Below are positions 8,501 through 16,629 of a stretch of DNA of 25,672 nt, in pieces. A program made the translations under genes and the position numbers. The DNA is from Aplysia californica. Lineage: Eukaryota > Mollusca > Gastropoda > Aplysiida > Aplysiidae. The notes under the pieces are model-generated. The model was not told where the DNA came from, ran no database searches, and saw nothing but the letters and a program-made list of their open reading frames with translations. Each line of letters begins with the position of its first letter. The stretch's first letter is position 1. The DNA is taken from positions 46,160 to 71,831 of the forward strand of contig NW_004798192.1 in assembly GCF_000002075.1 (NCBI RefSeq), given 5' to 3'.

Positions 8501-10552
8501 TTTTGACTGTATTTGTGTTGCGAGTGGCGGAAAACTCCTCCTAAAAAAACTATTTTTTTCATCTTTTTGTCCCCTCAGAACAATTTGAAGAATACTGTGA
8601 GAAAACGTCAAAAACACCGATGTGGGGAGGACAGATTGAGGTTTGTGTTAAGTTCTCTCTCTCTCTCTCTCTCATGGAAACCGCAGCTTGCACTGTATGC
8701 TTCCAAGGAAGCTGAGAATATTTCTGAGTGTTCTAGTGTCTACCTGGGTAATAATGGTTGTAAAGCACATAGATCGTATTGTTGATTGTGGATATGCGCT
8801 CTATAATTATTGTTGTTATTATTTTTATTTAATTATTATTAAGCATCACTTCCTCAGCGTTTAGACACAAAAGTTTTTAGGGATTTTAATCATGGCTGAA
8901 CATGCACAAGTCTGGAACAAGAAGCTGCAGAACTTTGTGTGTGCTGATTAGTTGTTGATCCTGGGGGTAGGAAATCTTGTAAGAATCGATATGATGAGTA
9001 TTATGAGGGTATGAAGGTTTTTGAGAGGTAATCTACCACTTTTTGTTGATGTTGTTGCCGTATGTTATATCATGAGCTGTTGACAATGGTATGTGGGTAC
9101 TGTGTTAGCTCAGTTGGTGTTACGTTGAACTAAGAAGCCGTTGGGCCTGGTTTGAATCCTAAATTGGGCTTTCTTGAACTGAGGCCTTCGTTTAAAAAAA
9201 ATTATTTTATAAATTGTTTTGAAGGCTCCTAACCCATTTGGCTCAGTCATTTCAGGGACAGACGTTAAATTTGAAGGCCTTGCCTTTTAAATAAGCTAAT
9301 AGTATTGATAGGAGCATAAAAAACCCATACACTTACACTTACTTATCTACACTGGTATGTTTTAGCTCCGTGCCCTGTCCGAAGTGTTGCAAGTGCCAAT
9401 AGAGGTCATCCAGGCTGACACACAACCTCTTGTGATCGGAGAAAGTATGAAAGCTGACCCCTTGACCCTTGTGTAAGTTTTCTCTAACATATACAGTGCA
9501 GTCCGCTTAAACTGAACTTGGTTAATTCTACTCAACCCCCCCCCCCCAAATAATTTTAAAAGTTCAAACCTATGAAGACGAAAGACAACAGAATTCCCCT
9601 TTTTTATCTTTGCTATTTAAGCAATTTCTCTAAACTGAAAACACAGCTAAACTGAAGATAATCTGACGACCCTGTAGATTTCGTTTAAATGGGCTCCACT
9701 GTTATTTTTCTCTTGTCTTTTTCGATATCTGATATCCTTCTAATTTGTTAGGATTTCCGTTTTATTTTTGTCTGTTTTGTTTTGGAAGTGTTCTCTGCTC
9801 CTCATGAGTGTGGTTGTAGGGTGACACATGATTTTAACTTCTTTATTTTCCTCAGCTATTTCTGTCCTTTCTCTCAGAGGGAGGTTGGAGGGTGCTACCA
9901 GTAAGCCCTCTTTCTGTTATGTTTAATACATTTTATATATTTCTTTCCACTTTCGGAAAATTAGATGGGCAACCCGTACCTTCTTGTCGTTTCTCTCTGT
10001 CGTTATTGTCTCTCCTTGATCAGTACTAAGAGGGGTTGGTTTTTTTGGTGGGGTTTTTTTTTCCCTTTCTGATATTTATCAATATATCCTTTATTTTGTT
10101 TATTATGCACAACTCCCTTAATCAGACAGAACAAAGAAGGGTATGTTAAACAAAGAGATAATTTGAAATAGAAAAAATTCCATTTTTGTTCATCCACATG
10201 AGGGAACTTTGGCATACATTGGCATAACATCTAAACATATATTATACGTAAATAAATACCTAGACACATGATATATTGAATCATAAATATACTATTAACA
10301 CTCTACTGCTGGTGGCCACTACTGTGCTGATCCCTGTAGTGTGAGTTGGGGTTATCGTGTCTTACTCAAGGACACACCCCAGTGACCACCCACCTACACA
10401 CCGTGTCACCGATGTTTGCTTGACCTTTTGTCCATCTGGCTTCCCACCGCAGGTACCACCGACACGTGTACAGACTGGGAGAACACTACAACTCTGTGTG
10501 TCCGCTCACCGCCCAGGAGGAGGAGGCGGAGGAGGAGTCGGGAGTGCAATGA
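2376..10552 (+). CDS. OTUD6B: OTUD6B-like deubiquitinase, 3' part of the gene (7 exons, 5' partial)
   Basis: Spliced from 2376-2513, 3146-3165, 3865-3910, 4985-5093, 8579-8640, 9366-9472 and 10453-10552: 582 nt, 193 residues plus TGA. OTU proteases cut ubiquitin from proteins; OTUD6B is a cytosolic member linked to translation and proteasome assembly in mammals (family knowledge). Visible in order: a basic charged stretch (KGKEREERIKEQA), the DGNCMYNAV box with the catalytic Cys, FLPFLTHPDTGDM, MWGGQIELRALSEVL, PIEVIQAD, then LGEHYNSV with the catalytic His and an acidic C-tail. Block order and spacing agree with human OTUD6B as I remember it (~290-320 aa). About 110 N-terminal residues are missing because their exons lie upstream; I found none in 1-2375. 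Every junction is GT-AG and phases match. OTUD6A is usually a mammalian retrocopy, so OTUD6B is the better name. Confidence 0.93.
2598..2795 (-). repeat. SINE-like family C copy, inverted
   Basis: On the reverse strand: GGTGGTAGGCAGGTGCTCTG, then TTTGTGTTTCAAGTGCCGTA and AAACTCTTATTAAAAC, in the same order as 4750-4972. It lies early in the intron after local exon 1. Confidence 0.65.
2964..2980. repeat. (AT)n microsatellite
   Basis: Eight AT units within an AT-rich intron stretch. Confidence 0.9.
3146..3165 (+). CDS. OTUD6B: OTUD6B 20-nt microexon carrying the catalytic DGNC box
   Basis: The acceptor CTACTTTCAG and donor TTG|GTAAGC enclose only 20 nt, reading I-A-A-D-G-N and then TG. The third base of the catalytic Cys codon comes from the next exon (T at 3865). 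Phase 0 in, phase 2 out. The splice is forced by the protein: joining gives DGNCMYNAV, the nucleophile motif of OTU proteases. Confidence 0.9.
3166..3864 (+). other. Intron without recognised elements
   Basis: AT-rich sequence between the microexon and local exon 3. I see no repeat shared with the rest of the window and no long open frame. Confidence 0.6.
3865..3910 (+). CDS. OTUD6B: OTUD6B local exon 3
   Basis: 46 nt between acceptor TGTTTCACAG and donor GAG|GTAATT. It completes the Cys codon, then reads MYNAVNHQLSCRNLE, the helix after the nucleophile. Phase 2 in, phase 0 out. Confidence 0.92.
4116..4335 (+). repeat. tRNA-derived SINE, family A
   Basis: CCGGCTCCTGTGGTGTAGCA, then GTCGGACGCAGGAGACCAGA, a degraded box B (GTGCGATTTG), AGAATTTTTATAGAGTATCT, GGTTGGCTCAAACAAGCAGG and GGCCTCCTAAATATCTAAAT. 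Longer and better preserved in the middle than the copy at 1152. The following 4375-4640 is unclassified and leads to an (ATT)n run, so a second repeat may abut it. Confidence 0.75.
4663..4700. repeat. (ATT)n microsatellite
   Basis: Two ATT runs split by ATATATT. The opposite-strand poly-Ile/Asn frames come from this run. Confidence 0.9.
4750..4972 (+). repeat. SINE-like family C copy ending at the exon 4 acceptor
   Basis: Blocks GTGGTTGATGGGTGCTCTGG, ATGTTACTCTCTTGTAACAC, CACTTGTATGATCTTATTGT and GCGCCGTAAAACTCTTATTA are in family order. Its A-rich end (ACTAAAAC) lies 12 nt before the acceptor AG at 4983-4984. Confidence 0.75.
4985..5093 (+). CDS. OTUD6B: OTUD6B local exon 4
   Basis: 109 nt encoding SSNKELREKTADFMRSHRDD followed by FLPFLTHPDTGDMLTE, the conserved block after the catalytic helix. 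The acceptor is GTCTGGCCCAG and the donor is AGG|GTAGGT, phase 1 out. A SINE tail ends about 12 nt before the acceptor, so the branch site and most of the upstream signal probably lie in repeat DNA. Confidence 0.93.
5286..5445 (-). repeat. tRNA-derived SINE, family A, inverted
   Basis: The reverse strand reads GTGTCTGTGGTGTACCAATC, CGCAGGCAGGAGACCCGAGT, box B GAGTTCGATTCCCC, then CATAGAGTACCTCGGTCTTT. This head is the best preserved of the four copies. Adjacent open frames on both strands are its translations. Confidence 0.75.
5446..6524. other. Unclassified intron stretch, GC- and CpG-rich in parts
   Basis: No gene found. 5446-5880 is AT-rich. 5885-5990 and 6225-6520 are CpG-bearing (for example CCCCGCGGCGAGCGAGTCGG), unlike other introns here. 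Not seen elsewhere in the window. The short frame at 6385-6582 has no recognisable family. Confidence 0.4.
6874..7605 (+). pseudogene. mariner transposase remnant
   Basis: Begins MATFSKEQRAICIEHYL from the ATG at 6874, the N-terminal helix-turn-helix typical of mariner transposases, open to 7014. Further on in other frames are traces such as RRPSVDDLQLGLSYSSTV near 7160-7210, an alpha-helical DNA-binding block, and FFYDIWFS (about 7340), which precedes the second catalytic Asp in the family. Many stops and frameshifts make it inactive. The two-Asp-plus-third catalytic set cannot be confirmed. Confidence 0.75.
7641..8083. mobile_element. Non-autonomous inverted-repeat element nested in the mariner
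   Basis: TGTGAGGCAGCGTGGTGGAA at 7642 and TTCCACCATGCTGCCTCACA ending at 8080 are inverted copies; the match spans ~30 bp (TGTGAGGCAGCrTGGTGGAATCAGGCTCT). The interior has no long open frame. TTAA occurs just outside both ends (7634-7637, 8087-8090), which could be a target-site signature but may be chance in AT-rich DNA. The superfamily is not clear. Confidence 0.7.
8385..8552 (+). repeat. SINE-like family C tail (diverged)
   Basis: TTTGACTGTATTTGTGTTGC and GAGTGGCGGAAAACTCCTCC match the family tail (TTGTGTTGCAAGCGCCGTAAAACTC). The 5' part is not clearly alignable. It is the part of the original insertion site right of the mariner and ends 27 nt before the exon 5 start. Confidence 0.5.
8579..8640 (+). 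CDS. OTUD6B: OTUD6B local exon 5 (WGG box)
   Basis: 62 nt, phase 1 in and 0 out. It reads (G)AA then QFEEYCEKTSKTPMWGGQIE. Family members usually have TAAWGGQLE or TxAWGGQxE here, so PMWGGQIE is a mild departure. The acceptor is a strong TTTTTGTCCCCTCAG; the donor GAG|GTTTGT is weaker. The preceding intron holds the mariner-like element, and a SINE-like tail ends ~27 nt before this exon. Confidence 0.9.
8654..8673. repeat. (CT)n microsatellite
   Basis: About ten CT units 14 nt after the exon 5 donor. Confidence 0.9.
8674..8840 (+). repeat. SINE-like family E with (ATT)n tail
   Basis: GCACTGTATGCTTCCAAGGA, GCTGAGAATATTTCTGAGTG, CTACCTGGGTAATAATGG, TAAAGCACATAGATCG, GATATGCGCTCTATAATTAT and then an ATT-rich run. 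The order and the GTAAAGCGCATAGA / GCGCTATATAA-like end resemble SINE tails I associate with molluscs. It is the only copy in the window, so the boundaries are weak. Confidence 0.45.
9098..9350 (+). repeat. tRNA-derived SINE, family B
   Basis: Box-A-like TGTGTTAGCTCAGTTGGTGT and box-B-like TGGTTTGAATCCTAAA, then CATTTGGCTCAGTCATTTCA, GGACAGACGTTAAATTTGAA and AGCATAAAAAACCCATACAC. Same blocks as the inverted copy at 1837-2106. It ends ~15 nt before the exon 6 acceptor. Confidence 0.75.
9366..9472 (+). CDS. OTUD6B: OTUD6B local exon 6
   Basis: 107 nt encoding LRALSEVLQVPIEVIQAD and then TQPLVIGESMKADPLTL plus GT of the next Val codon. Matches the LRALSHIL...PIEIIQAD block of the family. The acceptor is TATGTTTTAG and the donor is GT|GTAAGT, phase 2 out. 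Confidence 0.93.
9494..9701. mobile_element. Short pogo/Tc1-like MITE
   Basis: Left end TA-CAGTGCAGTCCGCTTAAACT and right end GTTTAAATGGGCTCCACTG are imperfect inverted repeats of ~20 bp. TA precedes the left end, and the right end is followed by TTA. The interior includes a poly-C run and no coding. Related ends occur at 16630, 18850 and 18969. Confidence 0.6.
9856..9900 (+). CDS. Possible 45-nt in-frame cassette exon of OTUD6B
   Basis: Acceptor TTTATTTTCCTCAG and donor CCA|GTAAGC enclose 45 nt, phase 2 on both sides, with no stop. Inclusion would add YFCPFSQREVGGCYQ between TLV and YHRHVYRLGEHYNSV. Skipping gives LVYHRHVYRLGEHYNSV, which fits the conserved family sequence without any insert, so skipping is the likely main form. 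An inner CAG at 9878 is a second possible acceptor but would shift the frame. It may be a chance pseudo-exon. Confidence 0.35.
9902..10452 (+). other. Last intron, no recognised element
   Basis: T- and AT-rich; nothing clear except the TACTCAAGGACACACCCCAG stretch (10363-10382), which resembles SINE body sequence but has no partner in the window. Confidence 0.5.
10453..10552 (+). CDS. OTUD6B: OTUD6B last coding exon (catalytic His)
   Basis: 100 nt including TGA at 10550-10552. It begins with G completing the split codon, then YHRHVYRLGEHYNSV; the catalytic His codon is 10484-10486. The C-tail TAQEEEAEEESGVQ is acidic and longer than the short hydrophobic end I recall for vertebrates. The acceptor is CTTCCCACCGCAG. 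Confidence 0.93.
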
Positions 10553-11214
10553 TGACGACCAGGATTAGCTCTGTACATATTCTCATCACAGTTCTGTACC
10601 TTTGGTAATAACTGATCTGTAGCCTACGTATTGTTGTCACAGTTCTGTACATGTATATATTGCGACGTCCGTGCTTTCATGTTGCACCTCCATTTTCAAT
10701 AACGTTGAAAACAGTTCATAACAAAGAGTGAGCTGAAGAAGTCACATTTTCTCTGTTAGAAAAAATGGAGATACGACAAGAAAGCACTGAGGTCGCGATA
10801 TGGTAATAGCTGATCTGAACATATTGTCATCCCAGATCTGTTATTGTAGTGAGAATCTTTTCCTCTGTGCTGTGAATGGTGCTCTCTGTCGGTGTGAGTG
10901 GTGTTGGTGAAATAGTTAAAGCGTGTGTGTGTTTGGTATGAGCGGAGGCAAGTGTTCTTCACATTTTGGTGAATGAGTGGGGAGTGGAGTTTTCGCTGTG
11001 TGACAATGTAACTTGACACATTGTTCTGTTCAATTGTTTTCCTTGTTAGATACAGCAGACCAATTATGTTTATAACTTTACTGTATTTCTCACACTCCCT
11101 TGGTTGTTGTTGGTTGTTTTGGGTTTTTTTGCACTCTCTGTATTTGTTTGTGTGGGGAGGAGGGGGGGGGGTATAACTGTATGCTCTTGAACACAGTGTC
11201 AATGGTGTATTGTA
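10553..11214 (+). other. OTUD6B: Probable OTUD6B 3' UTR
   Basis: Follows the stop directly. Contains imperfect repeats of CACAGTTCTGTAC (10588, 10638) and of TGGTAATAnCTGATCTG (10604, 10801), a GT run near 10925 and a poly-G run at 11162-11171. No AATAAA was seen before 11430; the first ATTAAA is at 11433 and the first clear AATAAA at 11792, so the 3' end is not fixed. A 167-codon open frame on the opposite strand here looks like chance. Confidence 0.5.
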
Positions 11215-11265
11215 ATGCTGTTTTGTTTTAGTACGAGTTTTAAGGCACTTGCCACACATATAGTC
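11215..11265 (-). repeat. SINE-like family C 3' tail, inverted
   Basis: The reverse strand reads GTGTGGCAAGTGCCTTAAAA then CTCGTACTAAAACAAAAC, the family tail with some changes. The 5' part is absent or too diverged. Confidence 0.55.
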
Positions 11266-12121
11266 ATATATGTAGGCCTACTTTAGAACAGAGATGGTTG
11301 AGAAAATGACAAGAAGTATTCAATGCATAATGAGTTAGACAAAAATCATTTCGGTTTAAGAATATCAAACTCCAAAGTTTTATTGGACATCAATAGAGTT
11401 TAGAAAATATCCCCAAAATGCCAGCCCAATGCATTAAACCAACAACATAGAATCTTTTGCTTAGATCTACAAACCAAAACACTTAGAATCTAGATTCTTT
11501 ACTAGATCTACCTAAGATGGCTCGACATAAATCATTTGACATGTTTTTTTATCCGCCTTTATTCCAAAAAGCAATTAACATCAACTAGTAACCTATGTGA
11601 AAATATTTGGATCCAACTGTACATAGTGTTGTCAGATCCATTCGTTACCATGGAACATACATCTAAATAGTATCAAGCTTAGAATGGCTTATTTATCCTT
11701 TGTACTTGTTTTTTAAGCCATCCAAATTTACCTTTCAATTTTGGTAAGAAAATACCCCCAGTGACTGTTTTTAAAAAATCCATAAAAGAAAAATAAAGAG
11801 ACATCATGGCTGCCAGTGAAAAATTTTTCAAGCCCTGAAAACCCAGATCCTAAATTTTCCCAACCCTGAAATAAAAAAAAAAATAAAAACTCTTCCTGCC
11901 TTGCCGTCTGTATGTTGCTCGTTGAACCATTTAGTCGCCTTTTACAATGCATGCCAGGGTCCAGCAGTGGATACCGTTCTTACTCCTTATCCACAAGGAG
12001 GCAGAGTCCAAGCTCACACTTTCTTAAAGAAGGCAGTTATGTTGGTGGTCTTAGTTTTTTTAAAGGGTCTTGGAGATTGCCTGACTAAGGCTGTCAAATT
12101 GGGTGTCGATGAAGCAAGAGA
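11266..12121. other. Intergenic stretch, unclassified
   Basis: AT-rich, with an A-rich run at 11869-11889 and several GATCTA-type motifs near 11463-11510. GTAAAAGGCGACTAAATGG on the reverse strand (about 11930-11948) looks repeat-derived, but I cannot name it. No gene found. Confidence 0.4.
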
Positions 12122-12415
12122 TTGGTTTGAGACTGATGGTGAACGGAGGGGTTGGTTTGAGACTGATGGTGAACGGAGGGGTTGGTTTGAGACTGATGGT
12201 GAATGGAAGGGTTGGTTTGAGACTGATGGTGAACGGAGGGGTTGGTTTGAGACTGATGGTGAACGGAGGGGTGGTTTGAGACTGATGGTGAACGGAGGGG
12301 TTGGTTTGAGACTGATAATGAAGGTAGGGGTCGGTCTGAGACTGAAGATGAAGGTAGGGGTCAGTCTGAGACTGAAGATGAAGTGAGGGGTTGGTCTGAG
12401 ACTGATGAAGGTTGT
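12122..12415. repeat. 30-bp minisatellite, ~10 copies
   Basis: Unit GGTTTGAGACTGATGGTGAA plus CGGAGGGGTT. The six or seven copies from 12122 to ~12300 are almost identical, one is 29 bp, and three at 12301-12415 are diverged (GACTGAAGATGAAGG). The diverged copies lie at the 3' end of the reverse-strand transposase-like frame, where they read SVSDQPLTSSSVSD. Confidence 0.95.
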
Positions 12416-14292
12416 GACTGGTCAGTAATGGAGGCTTTTCTTTTTCTGGACCTCACTGATGGGGTTTTGGTCTGATCTTTTATGGACATAGCATATGATT
12501 GTGAGATCATACTTCTCATGTCAACGGAGATTGGATAAGTTGACGCAGTATACCCAGAGGCTTTCAATGTCTGTTTCACAGAGAGAAGAGCCTCAAAGTT
12601 TTGTGCAGTCATTCTGGTTCTGTCCTTCTCCAGAATATCATCCATTATATTGAAAGTCCCTTCAACAATAGGTCCACTGAAACAAGACAGTTGCTTTCAC
12701 CAACTTACTCAGTTTTGGATACTTTGGCTGTCCTTGAACTTTGATGTAGAACAGGTGACAATACCAGTCTGAATCAATTCTGGTGCCCAATTCATCTTCG
12801 TCATATATAAGGCATGAGAGACATCCGCTTGTCAGTGACATACTCTCTCAGCTCTTGATCAAGGGCACCAAGCTCACATGAATGTAGAACTTGTGGCAGA
12901 GATTTTGCTAGATTCATAAGTGCTTCGTTGAGTCAGTCCTCTGCATTTCAGGTGATAAAACAGAGAGTCGAATCAAAGTCTTATTACTTAGAGGCAAGTT
13001 CTTCAGCTTTTCACAACCATTGATATATCCTTTTAGGAGGGCTTTGTGGAAATTAGCCAACCAGAATTTGAACTTCACATCCTTTTGCATGATCATATGA
13101 TCCTCATATACATCAGGACCAACTGACAGAGATTTGTTGGTTAACTGGATTGTTTCATCCCTGCAGTCCAATTCAGCTAGATCTCTGGCATTGTACTCAG
13201 GAATTTTGGAAGGCTTGATAAAACCTCTGTAGAAACCCTGGAGTACTTTGAAGATGGAAGTGGGCCGGGTATGTGCCAGTGGCTTTTCACTTTGAAACCT
13301 CAACACATAACTTTTTAATTGTCCAAGTATTCCTTTATATAGCTTCAGTAGAAGAAGGCTCTTGTCTTTGATCTTGAAAAGGAACAAGGCAATGTTGTCT
13401 AATTTTTTTAACACCAGCTGCAGATTTGTTCTGGGCCACTGACTTCCAGATAGACACAAGCTCAGACTGTTTCTGTTCATCAATGCCATATTTTGACAAA
13501 AATGACAAAAGCTGCTGTTTGTGGCCTTTCTTTTCCTCTGCTGTCAATGTGCCATATTAGTAAATCCATAGAATATCCCACAGCTTTAAGATTCTTTGAG
13601 CAACCTCATGCAATTGGAGAAATCTTGTTGGCAGAGGCCTAAGGTGGATAACAAACATGCAGACTTGCCCAGAAGAATCTGTTGGACACTGTTTGAAAAG
13701 GCTTTTCATTTTTGGAAAGGTCCTGAATGTCAAAATGTATAGCACACAATGCTGGTTGAATTGGATGGAAGGTCTCGATTTCATTAAACATGGCATTGGC
13801 ACTGTTGTTGATCATATGCACCGTATCTCCCGAAATGTCCATCAGATGGTGATTTTTCTCCTTTCTCCTTGCCTCTACTCCACTATTAAAACCTCTCATC
13901 ACGTTACAGAAGTCCATGAGGACTGACGTCACCTGGTCCCATTGGAGTTCATATTCTAGATCTATTCTATATTTGAAATCTAGATCTAGATTTTCTAAAT
14001 AAAGAAAAAAATGTTACTTACATGGGAGCCTGCAGTTTCCAGTCACGGAGTTCAAACGGTTTTTGTGTCCAGTGTCAAAAGCATGGTCACAAATGGCTTT
14101 CTTCCCACTTTGAAGCATACGTGAGGGTCTTCCCGCAAGCAACACAACAATATGCACCGGTTGTTCGACTTTCCTACACCACACAGAAACTTTGACATCG
14201 TCGAAAATTTCATCAAACCATTGCCAACACCTCTTATTATTTTCACTTTTCTCCAATTCCTCCGTAGAAGCAGGTCTATCTAGAAACTTCAT
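12361..14292 (-). pseudogene. Decayed transposase-like gene, perhaps hAT-like
   Basis: Reverse-strand pieces in consistent order but different frames. From ATG 14292: KFLDRPASTEELEKSENNKR to ~14014, with AGRPSRMLQSGKKAICDHAF and a possible donor CCAT|GTAAGT at 14019. Then 13958-13639 with WDQVTSVLMDFCNVMRG and MDISGDTVHMINNSANAMF; 13640-13335 with LTAEEKKGHKQQLLSFLSKY; 13489-12914 with LLLLKLYKGILGQLKSYVLR and KFWLANFHKALLKGYINGCE; 12917-12803 with MNLAKSLPQVLHSCELGALD; and 12672-12361 with GPIVEGTFNIMDDILEKDR. About six frameshifts or stops break it, and the part between the first two pieces seems deleted. It resembles an unnamed invertebrate transposase-like family I remember only loosely. 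The hAT label rests on the GPIVEGTFN block being like the hAT C-terminal region. No terminal repeats found. Confidence 0.6.
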
Positions 14293-14795
14293 CTTCAAAA
14301 ATCAAACAGAACTTACACAGATCTAGAAATCTATTTGAATTTATCGAGATTGACGGTAGGCTAGCTTACGACACAACCACTCGCTGGCTTAGCTTTCGTC
14401 TCACTGACACTGATCCCGGTTTTTGCGCGAACAGATCTAACTACTCATGAAAATAATCAAAGGGATTAAAAAAATCCGATTTCTGGAAATCGTTCACCCC
14501 TTATTTGAGCCATGTAATTTATTTATCCTTTCGATCCCGTGACCGGCGTTTCCGATGATCACAGATCAGACATACGAAATGAAATATCGCATCCGGAACT
14601 TGCATGCTTATCGCGATACCAGTTTTTAAAAGTCCATTACGCTTGGCCGGACTCGATCGTTACCGGCCAATTTTTTTTTCCGTTTTGAGAGACCCGATGC
14701 CACCCGGAAAGTGATGCTGTGAAATTTTGTCAGCCCGGATTTCCGGGACCCATGGGCAATAGAAATATGGTCAGTTTTCTGCGGAAAATGAAATA
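14293..14795. other. Upstream flank of the transposase-like gene, unclassified
   Basis: May hold the 5' untranslated and terminal part of the element on the reverse strand. GC islands such as GATCCCGTGACCGGCG (14533) and GTTACCGGCCAA (14659). No inverted partner was found near 11300-12120. Confidence 0.35.
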
Positions 14796-15170
14796 CGGTG
14801 GAGTCCACTTATAATGAGTCCTGAAAAAACGAGACGTCTGTTATGAAGACACTTTTCTAAATCCCTGTTTTTTCCCTTCTTTACCTTTGTAAATAAAATA
14901 CTGCTATAGCGCAATCAGACAAACACGCGAGTCGGTTATAGCAGAATATTGCTGTTGCTGTGCACAGCCCATTTATAATATGTAAAACCTCGCCATTTGA
15001 GAAACTTGGTGGTGATCTAGCGAAACAAAGTATGGGAGAGCCCACAGTGAAGGCCGGAGCAAATGAGTGTGGAGGGTGTGGAATGCACTGACAAACATTG
15101 CATAGCTGGATAAGCATAGGCCAGCCTAGTCTAGATCTTCTAAGCCTACCATGCATCTCACTTCTCCTTT
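14796..15170 (+). mobile_element. Truncated pogo-like MITE, inverted partner of 16630-17423
   Basis: Starts TA-CGGTGGAGTCCACTTATAAT and matches the reverse strand of 17423 down to about 17030 through AAATAAAATACTG, GAGTCGGTTATAGC, GAATATTGCTG and CTACCATGC. The partner's other half (16630-16860) is missing, so it is cut at ~15170. The 91-codon reverse-strand frame is this element. Confidence 0.75.
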
Positions 15171-15384
15171 TCAGGAAAGTCTAGACTTCGTAGAGACCCA
15201 AAGGAAATATTTTAGATGCAAAAAATTGCAAGATCTGTTTTCCGTCATTGATCCTAACAGACTTCTGGATTTTATAAAGGCCATTGGCCTTTATGGGAAG
15301 TTGTGAATGGGATTGTTAAAAATTTTTAATGTTATTTGAAAAGTTGTTTTGAATTAATTTATTTACATCAAATTTTTAGCATTT

Positions 15385-15505
15385 TAGTAGAGATGCTGAC
15401 CAGAATCAGGCTGTGCAGTGTACTGGTGCAAATAGAACCAACCTTTTTCTCGTGCGCTCATATGACCTTATGCAGTCGTTAGCGTCGTAAAACTCTTACT
15501 AAAAC
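15385..15505 (+). repeat. SINE-like family C 3' tail
   Basis: CTCATATGACCTTATGCAGT and CGTCGTAAAACTCTTACTAA, the family tail. The preceding ~60 nt are too diverged to place. Confidence 0.6.
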
Positions 15506-16629
15506 AAGCGACAACAGTGAATGTCATCAGATGAAGTTTTGTTTTTGGGCAAGTTTTGTTTTCACATTAAAATGTCATTACACCAGGTCTGTATCACAAC
15601 TTTCTTTTGAATATTTGAGCCTAGATTAGATGAAGTTTTTCTTCTGTTAACATTTTTGTAAGTCCAATCCCCCAGTTTTTCGTTTCTTCTCTGCTCTATG
15701 AGTGTTTAGAAATGTGCTTTTTAATCTACTCATTTGTTAATAGCTGTTTTTTCTGCTGTTGCATCTTTTGTTTGATCTGATTGCTCTATGGCCACTGCTG
15801 GATGAATAGTATTCTTAAGTTTACAAAAGCCATTGGCTATGAGGGTGAAAGAGTGCTGTTAAACCTGGAGTGTGTAAATCATTGTATGTGAGGGTTGGAG
15901 AGGAGTGTGGAGACAGATGTATTTGTTCTGAAAGTCATTGATTGTGACAAAGGACTGAGGACAGCTGCTGTGGAAGTAAATTAACATGAGTATGTGCACA
16001 AGAGTTTAGAAAGTGAAAGAAGAAGGGTCTGGTTACAAATATCATCAAATGTGCCAGAAGACTGCTACATTGCTACAACAAAAAAGTTGATGTCAAAAAT
16101 TTTGTTCAATTCCTTCGAAAGTGCCTTATCGTTTTTGCTTGAGACAGCTCTTCGAGTCCTTGATCTCTCTTGAAATTCCTATTGTGTTTCTTAATATAAT
16201 TGCACCTGGTACAATGTGAAAATGCATAATTTTTAGCTTTGTGCCGTACTATGGAGGTAATGGAAATTGGTTAAATTTGCTGCTCCTTGGTGCCTACATG
16301 ATGTTACATTTACATGTAATGTATGTATGCACACATATGTACCAAATTTGCTATTAGTTTAGTGCTGGGCTTGCAGGCAATCGATTAACACAGATTTTGT
16401 CTCGTGGACAACCACATGCTCTCACAAAACAAAATCAGCAAAATGACTTTTAAAAAATAGAAAATTTCCCTTTTTGACTTGAATTTTTAAAGTTTTTTTA
16501 AGAATATGAGTAAGATTTGGGGAGGGGGGTGTAATATATGTATAGGGAATTGACGAAAGAGACACAATTGAAGACTCGGGTCTGGAAATGTCACAAGTCT
16601 TCAGACTGCTGTCCTGGCTAATAATACTA
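15506..16629. other. Intergenic stretch, nothing recognised
   Basis: AT-rich, no open frame of note, no match to other repeats in the window. Small islands near 15820-16020 are more G-rich but do not read as coding. Confidence 0.5.

Noticed and set aside
10756-11259. 167-codon - frame opposite the OTUD6B 3' region
   Set aside because: Low-complexity Thr/His/Tyr composition, no domain, and it lies antisense to the likely 3' UTR.
11901-12386. 161-codon + frame with GWFETDGERR repeats
   Set aside because: It is a translation of the 30-bp minisatellite plus flanking sequence; the repeat phase breaks where one unit is 29 bp, and the opposite strand carries the transposase tail.
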